This document shows, one piece after another, positions 46,850 to 57,899 of a DNA stretch of 64,000 nt. How positions within the stretch are numbered: position 1 is the stretch's first letter; each line of letters opens with the position of its first letter. A program made the translations under genes and the position numbers. The notes below the pieces were generated by a model, which was not told the DNA's origin, did not search any database, and saw only the letters and a list, made by a program, of their open reading frames with translations. Source of the DNA: Sphagnum compactum (Eukaryota > Bryophyta > Sphagnopsida > Sphagnales); NCBI GenBank assembly GCA_965153455.1, contig OZ234494.1, positions 22,258,001 through 22,322,000 of the forward strand, given 5' to 3'.

Positions 46850-48110
46850 TCATTTACTGGCCTTTTTGTTTTTTTCCCTTTTTTCAAAAACAGGAATCTT
46901 GTGAAACAATTCCCTTTCTTCTTCTTTAAAAAAAAACAAAGCAACAATGCGAAATTTCGCACCCAAAAGAAAAAAACACTGCCTGGGTCCCGGTCCCTAT
47001 TTCTTTTTGGTTAATTCATTAATCAAGATAAATCCTAAACAATGTAAAATTTAACAAACAAAATGATAAATGTTTAGCTTAAATTTTAAGCTAACTGCTT
47101 AAACCCAAATTATACCAAGACATATAATTATGTTATTTACTATTTTTCTACAATGAAGAAAAGATAATTAAAATACAATTTTAATCCATGTGTCTCATCT
47201 CTTTCTTCTTTGTATGTTCTTTAGATTTTAAATTTTAAATTAAAAAAACAGTGAAGAGAAGACTTGTATGCAATCTCCTTGATCGATGTACCCTAACTCC
47301 ATATGGCACAAAAAAAAAAAAAAAAAGAGAGAAAAAAACAAAGGAATAAGTGTAACAAAAGAAAAACACAAATGCAAAACCAAGAAAGACCATGATCAAC
47401 GTTTTTCTTTTTTTTGGCGAAATTTCGCAGGCTGGCGAGGAAAAAAAAACCCTGGCGAATCCAACAAAGGGCTTTTGGGGAATTTTTAAAAAGAGAATCG
47501 CCATATCTTGAGAAAAAAAAAGTTAGAAGTCGCCAGATTTAGATAGTGTGTTTCTGTAGGTCGCCAGAAGGTGTTGATGGATCAAATTTCTTCGTTGAAT
47601 TCTCTCTTTGAACATCTTGGAGTCGCCAGGCTTTGTAAGCACAACATCCTAATACCCCAATTTTTAAAACAATATTTCCTCACATAGAAACCAAAAATCA
47701 GACATAAATTCACTCTAAATTCTCTTTCCTCAAGACATTCCCAAAATGTGACATTTTTCAATGATGTTTTTAATCCCAATTCTCAAAAGGATTTTTTTCC
47801 CAAACTATAACAGAACATTGATCACCCTCCCCCACTATTGCGTTTGAAAAATGACACAACACACATTCAAAAGGCAAAATTCTGTGACTAAAAATTAAAT
47901 TGAGAACTGCAAGGTTTAGGGTTTAGTTTAGGGTTTAGGGCTTCAAAAGTTGGTGCTTTGATTTTGTTAACAGAATCATGGTTATGAGTCCTAGGAACAA
48001 GCCTCATAATTGTTGGGTCTATTCTCTATTCCAATGTTGGTTAGGTGCCTGCTTTGGTGAATAAGAAATATTGATTCCAGTTTTAGTTCATAATACCAGG
48101 ACTAGAACCT
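46850..48110. other. Intergenic DNA with CTGGCGA motif cluster and short telomere-like run
   Basis: CTGGCGA occurs twice near 47430-47460, and its complement TCGCCAG three times near 47531, 47561 and 47623. At 47913-47940 there are four TTTAGGG-type plant telomere units, one short by three bases. No gene is apparent. Confidence 0.5.
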
Positions 48111-48214
48111 TTATTAATTTTTTTAACATAAGAAAATACAAAACAACTTGGTAATCAACAAGTTCACAAGATGAAAGGAGGGTGATCACATGCTCCTTGC
48201 AAAATCAGACAAGA

Positions 48215-48480
48215 AGCAAAAGAATAAGAAAAAGAAGGGGAAAAAAGGGGAAAGACATTTGGGGGTGGATTGACCACATCATTCATTGAAAAAGAAAAAG
48301 GAAGAAAAAAATTACAAGAGGGAAAAGGAAAAAAGAAAAAAAAAAGGAAGAAGGAGGGAAAAGTAAACTACATCTTGTTTGGAAGAGAAAGAAAAAAGTA
48401 ACTATTAGAAAAAAGATGAAGAAGATAGAAAATTGAATGAAAAAAAGAAAGAAAACAAGAAGAAGAAGGATGTGGGCAAA
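48215..48480 (+). repeat. Polypurine (GAA/GGA/A) tract
   Basis: About 260 bases are strongly purine-biased on the plus strand, made of AAAAAGAAAAAGG and GAAGAAGGAGGG type words with few pyrimidine interruptions. There is no coding frame of interest. Confidence 0.7.
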
Positions 48481-48860
48481 AAAAATTTTGTTTGTGACTT
48501 TTTTTTTTCATTTGGCAAAAACAATTGGGTCAAATATCCCTTTTTTTAAAATTATCAAAAATTGAAAAAAAAATTCCTCCAAGGTGCAAGCTCATTATTT
48601 TCCTTATAATATCATGGCAACCAATATAGATGAGGTTTTGTTGGTATGGTCATCCACTTCACAATTTAAAAAATAGATAGGTTTTTTCTAAAAATTCCAT
48701 GCCCAAAATGGAAGTGGTTGAAAAAAACTATCAAAATTGCTTATAACAAGAAGGTGATGGCAATGGAAGGAAGGGCTTTGCTCTTTTGAGGACTTATGTC
48801 TTGTTACCCACCAATTATCACATGAAGAGCAAGTCCAAATCTTAGTACTCACATTGAAAA

Positions 48861-49120
48861 TCATGCACAAATCTACAATGACACATTGAGAGGTTCATGC
48901 ACAAACTTGTAGCAACACATTGAGATATTCATGCATAGATTTGTGTGTTACAACAAATTCAAAAGAACCTAGACAATGATAATATAATCTTAGAAGCCTT
49001 TGATAGAGTTTGAGGTTTGCATGATGCTATGTGTTTGTGTGATTGCCAAAAAATTAGATGGTGTTATCAACCATAGTTTGTGTGATGGCAAAAAAGTTAG
49101 ATGGTGTTATCAACCACATT
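48861..49120. repeat. Two neighbouring short tandem duplications (34 bp and 43 bp)
   Basis: TCATGCA(C/T)A recurs at 48861, 48895 and 48929 (34-base period). GTTTGTGTGAT(T/G)G recurs at 49033 and 49076 (43-base period), each followed by TTAGATGGTGTTATCAACCA. Confidence 0.75.
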
Positions 49121-49129
49121 TGAATAGTA

Positions 49130-49760
49130 ATATTTCTTGGTAAACTTTGGGGCTCTAGTTGATTTCGGTTTGTCTTCCCCTAGTCGATCTGCCCTTTCTA
49201 TATGGTGTTCTTTCTTTGCAATGGATTTTTCTATTTGTTTCAAAAAAACAAAAAATAAAAACTCTCATCAATGTAAGTTTTTGTCAATGGATGTAAGGCT
49301 TCACATATTAGGCATTTGCCCATTTATTTGTAGAATATATTAAAAATTATGAATGTTCTATCTGTTGGAAAAAAATTAATAATTTTTTTTCACAATGTAT
49401 GTAAAACTTTAGATACTGCCCCTATACTTGCTCAATTTCAAAAGACCCCCAAAAAAATTACAAGTGCTACATCCACTAGGGAAAAACCTATGTTGACCAT
49501 AAGCAAGCTTTTCCTCAATAGTAGGTTTGACAAGGTGTTTTCCCAATGGAGGTAGCACTTCACATAATAGCCCTATACTTGCTCAACTTCAAAATATCCC
49601 CAAAATTCTAAGTGGTCCACCGGGGAAAAACCAAAATTGAAAAAATTATGTCAAAAACCTAATTTTTAATGAAAATGGTTGTTTTTCATGTAGGTTTTTT
49701 CATAGTGGACGAAATATCGTAACACTTTACATATAGAATGAAATGGATTAAGCTTGGTTG
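49130..49760. repeat. Degenerate ~150-bp satellite-like array
   Basis: Three or four diverged copies can be traced by (A/T)ATG-A-GTA-(C/A)ACTT-A-ATA phrases near 49280, 49396, 49545 and 49710, and by CCCTATACTTGCTCAA at 49418 and 49571, about 153 bases apart, each followed by CCCCAAAA and a GGGAAAAACC word. Confidence 0.6.
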
Positions 49761-50199
49761 TTTTGATGTGACTTTGTCAATGCTTAAAGTTTTCATAACA
49801 CTTTTGGTATTGTAATATGTTTTACTAATGTGATTAAATATTTAACATATGTATTCACATGCCATTATAGATGTCATATTTCTAATAATAAATATGTGTT
49901 AATTATTAATATCAAAGAGACATTTTATTCAAATGCATCACTTTGGCTTTGAAGCAGCTATTTTTTATTAATTTTAAAAAAAAATGCTGATGAATAATTA
50001 ATTACAAGCATTCAGCAGCTGATCCGCATTTTTATCTTCATTGATAAACACCTAATTTAATGATCAAACTTCAATTTTTCTAATTTGAAGTTCTTTTCTT
50101 AGAATTAGAATTTATTTACTTTGTTTAAATCCTCTACCCAAGCTCTAAGGGTGTTACACCGTGGTATAAAAGTTTCCAACTTTTTGTTTTTCATTTTGT

Positions 50200-50525
50200 T
50201 GTTCTTGTGATACCTGAAGTTCTCCAAATCATCTTTGAAACTCTAATAGCAACAGAGCAACATGCAAGGAATATTTTGGGTGTTTGGAAAGCTCCTTTGA
50301 TAGATAGTGTTCGATGGTTTGTGTTTTTTGAGTTCATGACCTCGTTTAGTTTGGGGGGCCATAACTTTCTCATTTTTAATTCGCTTTTAACAATTCTTAG
50401 TGTGTCAGATGCGTAAAGAGGAACAGTTCAAATTTTGTTTGGACACCAGAAACAATGGAGCCCTCCTTTTGGATTTGGCCTGCCTTGAGTGCTTAAGTGT
50501 TTGATCACCGGCCAGTCTACCTTAG
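50200..50525 (+). mobile_element. LTR-like fragment, copy 2
   Basis: Aligns by eye with 9110-9425 in the same orientation: GGGCCATAACTTTCTCAT, GACACCAGAAACAATGGAGCC, CCTCCTTTTGGATTT, and GGCCAGTCTACCTTAG ending both. It ends about 200 bases before the presumed transcription start of the PP2C gene. Flanking target duplications were not identified. Confidence 0.6.
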
Positions 50526-50579
50526 CAGTTGTAATTTTGAAGGTACTTTGAAATTGAACATATATCGAGTCAGTATGTA

Positions 50580-50798
50580 AATTGCAGGGGCCCTGTATTA
50601 CCTCAGTTCACATACGGTACCTATATACGCTCAGTGAAATTATGTGCAGTGTGAACGCAATGTAGAGAGCCTTTAGGATAAAATGCCGGAGAGTTTCGTG
50701 GCCCGGGCGTCACGTCAATGGCCAGTGAGATCAAGTGCAGTGTGAAACGCAATGTCGAAACCCTATTGCCACACTTCATCCACACACACACACACACA

Positions 50799-50844
<46 letters not shown>

Positions 50845-51153
50845 TTTCTGACCATCGCGGGCGAGATGAGAGCTCGCAGCCGGACGGGAGGAGTGAGCAG
50901 GAGTTTGCGTTTTGTACCTTGTTGTCTCGACGAAGATTTGTGACACAGATTTTTCGTCGTGCTGAAGAAGGTGCTCCAACTGCAAAATTCTCGGGGCTTC
51001 GATTCCAGGGCTTCGTTTCAGAAACTCTCAGAGCCTTTTGTTTAGGAATGCTTTCTCAAAGCCGCGATTCGTTGTTCGAGAAAGTGTGCTTTCTTCGCTA
51101 CAATCGCAGGTTTCGGCAACTTTTTTGGCTAAGGTTTTTCTCATAACGGCCAG
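50580..51153 (+). promoter_or_regulatory. PP2C promoter and non-coding first exon
   Basis: A TATA-like CTATATAC is at about 50621. Two diverged copies of a ~40-base block (CAGTGAAATTATGTGCAG / CAGTGAGATCAAGTGCAG) start at 50632 and 50722, 91 bases apart, with a bZIP-type CACGTCA between them (50711). A compound (CA)n(CT)n microsatellite at 50780-50841 follows. The segment ends with a strong donor CAG|GTATGT after 51153, so it is probably the leader exon. The open frame 50718-51146 mostly reads through the microsatellite and is not called. Confidence 0.5.
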
Positions 51154-53027
51154 GTATGTTTGAGGTTTTCAACGAGATCGTCCTGATTAGACTAGCTTCT
51201 TGTTAAGATATATAGGTTGAGAGTTGAGAGAGCCTGTTGTACTGTGCCTTGCGTGCTTCAGTGTCGAAGTAGTGAAACGATTGAAGAAGCTGGAAAATAA
51301 GGCTTCTATCGTAGACTATCTTTCCTGTATCAAGGTCCAAGCATATCTGACATATGGAATACTAGTCCGTAGCACAAGTAGTCTTGCTTCAGAGATTGCA
51401 CAACCTGCTTGCAATATAAAAGTTCAAAATGGTGCTAGTTCGTGCTCGTGTTCATTGCTAAGACCAAACCATAAATTTCTTCTAGGCAACGTTCCAAATT
51501 GATTGTCCCCGATTGTACGTTATATGACTATATTTTCCTGAGGTTTCTACCGCACAAAACCCTCAGCAAATACAGAGGTATTGTGTGTGTAGCAGCTCAA
51601 AGAATGCTGCAATCGGACACAGAATTTGCCACTTGAATCTGGAGATTTTCCACAGTTCCGTTTTACTTCCACATGTTTTCATGAATTCAGTCAACACATC
51701 TGTTTAATGGTAGAATGATTAGGCCCCCCTGGAGACTACAACCATTAGTGCTTGAAAGGATATGTTCAGGGTACAGCAGGCCCTGACCACTACCTTCAGT
51801 GTAGAGCTCTCTATGCTGTATGCTTGCATGCTTGTACACAGGGGCAAGCTAAAATGCAACGAAGCTTCCCAAGCTTGTTGCAGCTTGAATGGGTACACTA
51901 TTAGATATGTCTCTCGAGTGCTAGCTGAAGTCATGACCGAATCTTACGTTTTGCATCCACAAATGTGACAGAAACTGAGGATGCAAACTTTTGTTTAGTT
52001 TTTTGCCCAAAATTTTGAGCAGATTATGAATATGTAATGACCTGTCACAGACTTTCCAGTGTATTGGGAGGGAGCCTTAAATCTGTAAGATTCCTCCTGA
52101 CACAGGGAGGTCATCTTATGTATCTGGGCTCTTACACATTTGGTAAGGACCTGCCATTTTTTCTTGGCATGATGAAAAGATCTTGGCCATCAGATCTTGT
52201 CATGACAGGTCATTATGCACAGTAAGGCCCTCAGATGGGGGCGTTATCAGAATTTGATGCTGTCCTTGGGTGCCACCTCGCGCAGTCACCTTATTCTGGG
52301 AATGCCCATCTGTGGGCCTTATTCCTACCTCTTATCTACATCTGCTGTCGGAAGCTGATGAAGTCAGTAGGGACTGATGGCAGCTTGTCTCTGCCATTTG
52401 TGAGGAAGTTGATGGTTGGATACTTTGTGAATGATACTCACAAGGTCACAGCTGCACTCCTTTTTGTTGCATCTCTTTTGGTTCGGTGGAACTGACATCA
52501 CAGTTACTTCAAAGTGTTATTGTGGAATTTTCTCTACAATCTCAGATATGTCTGACTACTGGACAAACACAGCTGTAGAAACAAGTCAGACAACTCTGGT
52601 TGAGTATTTATGAGCAACAGTGTAGAATCAATGCTTATAAGTGTCAGTCATTCCATACCAATAGGGCCACTTAAAGATCTGAAATCCAAATGCCAAGAAT
52701 GTTGTGTGTTTTCACTTTCACAAGTCTCAGCATATAATCTGCAACCAAATGATCTATTGTTTCTTTGTGAGCAGCTCATGGAGCTAGCCCTACAAGCTAG
52801 GAGAGTGTTCTTATGCAACAAACAGCAAAGAGTGTAAGGGTTTTGCCAAGTGTGCCAATGTGAGACCTCCTGCAATAAGATCCACAGAGACAACTCTTGC
52901 TCCATCATGCCAATTATAAGATTGTGTTCAATGCTCTTCTGGAGTCAGGTATAGAGAAACTGGAGGCGAGTGCGAGCTTCATTGTGCAAGGATCATTCTA
53001 GGCATCACATCTGTCAGTACTGGAGCC
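51154..53027 (+). other. Leader intron and second leader segment of the PP2C gene
   Basis: From the donor at 51154 to the ATG at 53028 no coding domain appears. A plausible acceptor is GGAGTCAG ending at 52948, giving an intron of about 1.8 kb and an 80-base leader before the ATG. The frame before the ATG stays open only back to a stop near 52917, without recognised protein sequence. Confidence 0.45.
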
Positions 53028-53882
53028 ATGAATTTTAAAACCAAACCTTTATCCCGCTGCAAAGATAACAACATCCATGGGAATACTCCTGCTAGTGGTG
53101 GGGGCCTGAGTGAAAATATGAAATTCAGCTATGGATATTCAAGCTTGCGTGGAAAAAGGACTTCCATGGAGGATTTCCATGATGCCAAGAGCTCAATAGT
53201 TGGTGATCAGGTGATTGGGTTATTTGGAGTTTTTGATGGACATGGTGGATCCCGGGCTGCAGAATATGTGAAGAAAAACCTCTTTGATAACTTGTTGAAG
53301 CATCCTAAATTTGTTGATGACACCAAGTTAGCCATAGCTGAGTCCTACAAGCAGACAGACCAAGATTATTTGAGAGCAGAGAGCAATCAGCAGAGGGATG
53401 CAGGGTCAACAGCTTCCACAGCTGTCCTGGTGGGGGACCGTTTGCTTGTTGCCAATGTTGGCGATTCTAGGGCTGTGATTTGCAGAGGTGGCAAGGCATT
53501 TGCTCTGTCAAATGATCACAAACCCAACCGGATTGATGAACGACAACGCATTGAGGATGCAGGAGGGGTTGTGATGTGGGCTGGCACTTGGCGAGTGGGA
53601 GGTGTTCTTGCTGTATCCCGTGCATTTGGTGACCGGCTGTTGAAGCGGTATGTTGTGGCAGAGCCTGAGATTCAGGAGGATACAATTGAGGAGGGAGTTG
53701 ATTTCCTGATTCTGGCAAGTGATGGACTGTGGGATGTGGTGACAAACCAGGAAGCAGTGTCAATGATAGAGTCCATCACAGATGCTGAGGAGGCTGCCAA
53801 CAGGCTCACTGACGAAGCATATCGCAGAGGAAGTTGTGACAACATCACCTGTATAATTGTCCGTTTCAAGCATGACCTTTGA
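53028..53882 (+). CDS. Protein phosphatase 2C, plant group F (WIN2-like), single coding exon
   Basis: Mg/Mn-dependent Ser/Thr protein phosphatase of the PPM/PP2C family, 284 residues and complete. The catalytic core runs from [20 protein letters not shown] (23-42) to the end. Metal-binding residues are in place: Glu48 in SMEDF, Asp70-Gly71 in VFDGHGG, Asp232 in ASDGLWD, and Asp271 in CDN. Other family blocks are [61 protein letters not shown] and YVVAEPEI. The sequence closely follows the Arabidopsis At4g31750 (WIN2) type, known for interaction with a bacterial effector and stress signalling; substrate specificity here is unknown. There is no signal peptide or membrane segment. No intron interrupts the coding sequence, unlike what I recall of angiosperm relatives. 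The start at 53028 is the only ATG that gives the usual short N-terminus. Confidence 0.95.
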   Translation: MNFKTKPLSRCKDNNIHGNTPASGGGLSENMKFSYGYSSLRGKRTSMEDFHDAKSSIVGDQVIGLFGVFDGHGGSRAAEYVKKNLFDNLLKHPKFVDDTKLAIAESYKQTDQDYLRAESNQQRDAGSTASTAVLVGDRLLVANVGDSRAVICRGGKAFALSNDHKPNRIDERQRIEDAGGVVMWAGTWRVGGVLAVSRAFGDRLLKRYVVAEPEIQEDTIEEGVDFLILASDGLWDVVTNQEAVSMIESITDAEEAANRLTDEAYRRGSCDNITCIIVRFKHDL

Positions 53883-56800
53883 TGTTTGCACTCTTCCATC
53901 AATCTGCACATGAGCAGGCTGATGAGCAGTCTAAGAGATTGAAAGTTTAATAAGGCTCCTAAACGTGTTTTGGGAACCTTTTCAAACTAGAGACAAACTT
54001 GTCGCCTTATGAACAAGATTATCATAGATGGCAAAGGGCAACATTGTGAATTATGCCAGGTATCCTTCCAGCTAATTGTGGAATGAGGAGAACTTGAAAC
54101 CAGATTTAAGACATTACAGTGTGGTTTCACATGAATTTATGTCCATCCTGCATCAGAAATGGCTCAACCAACAATAGTTAGAAGACTTGGAGGGATCTTG
54201 TTTTCCCTTTTCTGTTTCTTTATGTTAAATGTAGTGCTTGAGCGGCAAGATGGCTTAAGAAGCACTGACTCTAATGGGTTTCAAGTGATCTCCTTTCCCC
54301 TTTTCTTCTTCTGGATGTTCATAATGGGATTTTTTGGGGTACATGATGCTTTCTGTAAAGAAACATCAAGCTGTTTTGGGGCAAATGGCTTGGGCCTGCT
54401 ATTTGTCTAGGTCTGTGACTTTGGGTTTAACGTGTAACATGCAGCTGCAATATTTTTGTGTGTGACTAAACACAAATCAGTTGTTTTGAAGTCCCACTCT
54501 AATTTTTACTGTGATATGTTCTGGTTTGCAAGTTTTTGGTATGTCTGAATTAGTAAATTGATGATTTGTGAAGTCTTGGATCTATGATCATCTACACTGT
54601 GGAAGCTGCCTATTCAGCAATTGGAATGTTTGGACCTTATTGAAGTGTCTATAAACTTTTTGCAACAACTGTTGAACTTTTAAGCCTCTAAGTTGATCAT
54701 CCCAACACTGGTGGGAATTTTGCAGGAGGAAAAACAAGTTTTTTGGCTGCTTGTTGTCAATGTGATGAAATAGGTAGGGACAAATCAAATCGAGATGAAC
54801 AATGAGGTACAGAAAGGAACAAAAATGTGCAGAGCTACAGAGACATTTCAGGGTATATGTTTTGGTTGAATGTTATCTTCAAGGGCAAATTTGCTGTTGA
54901 TTGAAGGTTTTGAATTGGCAACAAAGGATCTGTACAAAGAGGGTTTCAGCATCAACACAGGTTGTAACTTGTATGTGGAAAGTTGGGTTGGTTGACATTG
55001 GGCAGACAATTTAGACAACAAAGTTGCAGAGTTTGTGGTAGGAGAAATATGTGAACTAAGAAATTTGGCTTCTACAGATTGTGTGGTTTGCAAGCATGAA
55101 GCTTCCCCAATTCAAAAACCAAGCCAAGATCGGTTTACCAGCCCACTCCTGTTTCTTTTGTCCCATTCCATTATATCAACATTGAAAACAACATGCTGAT
55201 TTTTTTTTCCTATCTGAGCTGACCTAGTGGTAAGCTCAGTTAGTCTTACAAATATCAGATTAGTGGGCAGAAGTTGGTGAGATTAGCAGTAATGAAGAGA
55301 GATATTATGTGAAGATGTTTGTTTCTTAATGGTATTTAAATTCCTTGTTATGACAAAGTCTTGGATATTGAAGTGCTCTAAAGACTCTTTCAAAGACTTT
55401 GTTGACTGATTGTGATGTCAAATTAGTTGTCTCACTGTTTGAGCCTGTGCACTGATTTGTCCTCAGTGTAGAGCCTTGTCCTTAATTTCACAGAGTGTAA
55501 GAAAATTCAAATTCCTTGGCACCTCTTGAGTCTTCAATAATGAATGAATGAATGAATGACCTAAGGTAAGCAAAAACACTTACTGATTGAGTTTTCCTAA
55601 ACTATCACAGATGATGCTCATTAGTATGTCATTGCCAGTGGGGGTTTGATGCCAGATCTAATACCCAGACAACACTAGTCATTGCTTCTTGCAGAGTTAA
55701 ATCTCCAAATATTTGGACAAGGATGCAAGCTATTTCATCACTGATTTTACTCTTCTGGTTGAAAATTGGGATAAGTATCATCTACATGGTATGTATTCTT
55801 CTTTGATTTTTGCTTGTTGGGTTTTAAGTTCTAACTTCTCTAAACGTCAAAAACAAAATTTTTGCAGAGAGAAATTTTTGCAGTCCCTTGTCTGAGGTAC
55901 TGAGAGTATCAGATGACATCAACTTTTCTGACCCACTCCTTTATTTTTGTTATCAACAATTCGTGCGAAGTTAGAATAAATGACATATGACAGGCAAATG
56001 TGTTCCAGATGTCTGCTATGGCAATATGTCATGTATGTAAGTGGGGCAGGGTTTTTGAGAAATTATTATTATTTTTGTCTCACATAATAATGTATCAAAT
56101 AACTGGATTTAAATTTGTTTTTGAAACTTGCATATTATCAATTTGTTTGTTTAAAAAATGCCCCTGTGGCTTAAAATTCATTCCTACCAATTGATGGACA
56201 CATTAAGGATTTGAGAATTGACTTGTGAAGGAGCTTTCAGCGATGGTGGCAGAAAGAAAAAGGATTTGTCATTTTACTCATGAATAAGGGATAGCAATGG
56301 TGATCCAATTCATGGGAGTGCATGGTGATGAGAAGGAAAATGTGTGCACTTGTCTTTGCTATTTTTGGAGTTTATTTTTTAGTAAAAAAAATCGTTTTGT
56401 TGTTTGTATTTATGATGCTTGGTGAACTCAAAAGTGGAGGTGTGAAATTGGTGGAGACCAGTTGTTGGCTATGGAAGGAAAGGAGGGTTCTTTTTGCAAT
56501 AGAGAAGCTAAGTATGGTATTATCTTGTTGTTGGTTTAATGGTGATGGAAGTGATGATTCTAGTTTTCTTTGACTACTTTGTAACATGAGTTGATGATAT
56601 TGTTTTCCTTCCAATGCCCAAGGATTGAAATCTCTCGATTTTACAAAATGATAAAAGAGATTGAGAATTTGATCTAACTTGTCAATAAAAAAACTATGGA
56701 CCTAATGGTAGTTTGATATGTGTTTGTGACCACTAGCTATAGAATTGCTGTTTTTAGTAGAACATCTTTACGTATCAACTTTGGTGTGTTCATTTGTACC

Positions 56801-57700
56801 ATGAAATAAAAGGCATTATATATTTGATGAAATTCAATGATGTTGTAGTGTTTAAGCAAAATTTGTCATTGCATTTCTTGTTTTTTATAATCATCCCTTT
56901 TCGTTACACACCCTAATTACAAGGTGACTTCTTTGTTATTTTTTTCATAATATTCACATGTTATGCATAAATGTTAGTTTTGAAATATTTTGAGTTAACA
57001 TTTAACCTAATCACCATTTTAGTATAATGTCAAGGTAAATTTTTGTAGGTATAAGTGATCCCCAAAATAATATAATCATTTATCCTCTTTGCACTTCTCA
57101 TAATTGCCAACCCACATAAATCAAATTCAAGTTAAAAGCAAAGATAATAAGGAAACTAAAATTGAAAAAAATGCAACCAAATGAAGAGTGAGTTTGAAAA
57201 TTTTAATGTCTAAAGATTATAAAACCTCTTGGAACAAAATATGAAAAGGTATGGGTTAATTTTTTCAACAAAGCAATGTTTGGTTCATAAAGGTTTCCTT
57301 GAGTCTTTACATAATATACAGTGAACATCTAAGGATTCTATTTAGTTTTCAACCAATTTTAGTCCTTCATGTTGAGTATGAATAACCTATGCTTTGATGG
57401 ACCTTGTTGATTGTTGATGATTTTATCAAAAATGACCAATGCTAGTACTTAGCGTCTATATGCATCTACTTACATGGTAGTGGCCTATTCATCTTGCCTA
57501 CCTACCCACTTGACCTATGTTTACTAAGATAAGTTAATCAAGTGGAACCTAATGTCAATGTAGTTGAAGTTCATTCACAAATGGAAATATAATAGGTTGT
57601 CAATTGATGATGTGCATGTGGATCTTGGTTCATTGTGATCGATAAATAATACAAAGGCAAAAAGAGTAATTATAATTGCAAATGGCATGAATGCAAAAGA
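53883..57700. other. PP2C 3' flank and intergenic DNA
   Basis: The first ~500 bases probably include the PP2C 3' untranslated region. An 83-codon frame at 54159-54410 with hydrophobic stretches has no homologue I know and lies in that region. A (AATG)n run occurs at 55540-55559. Nothing else is supported. Confidence 0.5.
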
Positions 57701-57727
57701 AGTAGACCAATGTTGATAAGTTCTTAC

Positions 57728-57892
57728 TTTTAAAAATTTAAAAGAACCTTCAATCCCAATTTTGACATTAAAATAATTTTGGTAAGTTCTAACTTTTGAA
57801 AATTTAAAATAATGTTGAAAGTTTTTACTTTTAAAAATTGAAAAGAACCTTTGAATCCCAATTTTGACATTAAAATAATTTTGGTAGGTTCT
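57728..57892. repeat. 102-bp tandem duplication
   Basis: CCCAATTTTGACATTAAAAT begins at 57755 and again at 57857, each preceded by ACTTTTAAAAA-TT-AAAAGAACCTT and followed by AATTTTGGTA(A/G)GTTCT. Confidence 0.85.
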
Positions 57893-57899
57893 TTGGGTG

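Noticed and set aside
50718-51146. 142-codon open frame before the PP2C gene
   Set aside because: Much of it translates the (CA)n(CT)n microsatellite, and it ends in a strong splice donor region. Better explained as a non-coding leader exon.
54159-54410. 83-codon frame with hydrophobic segments
   Set aside because: It lies within the likely PP2C 3' untranslated region and shows no recognisable protein family.
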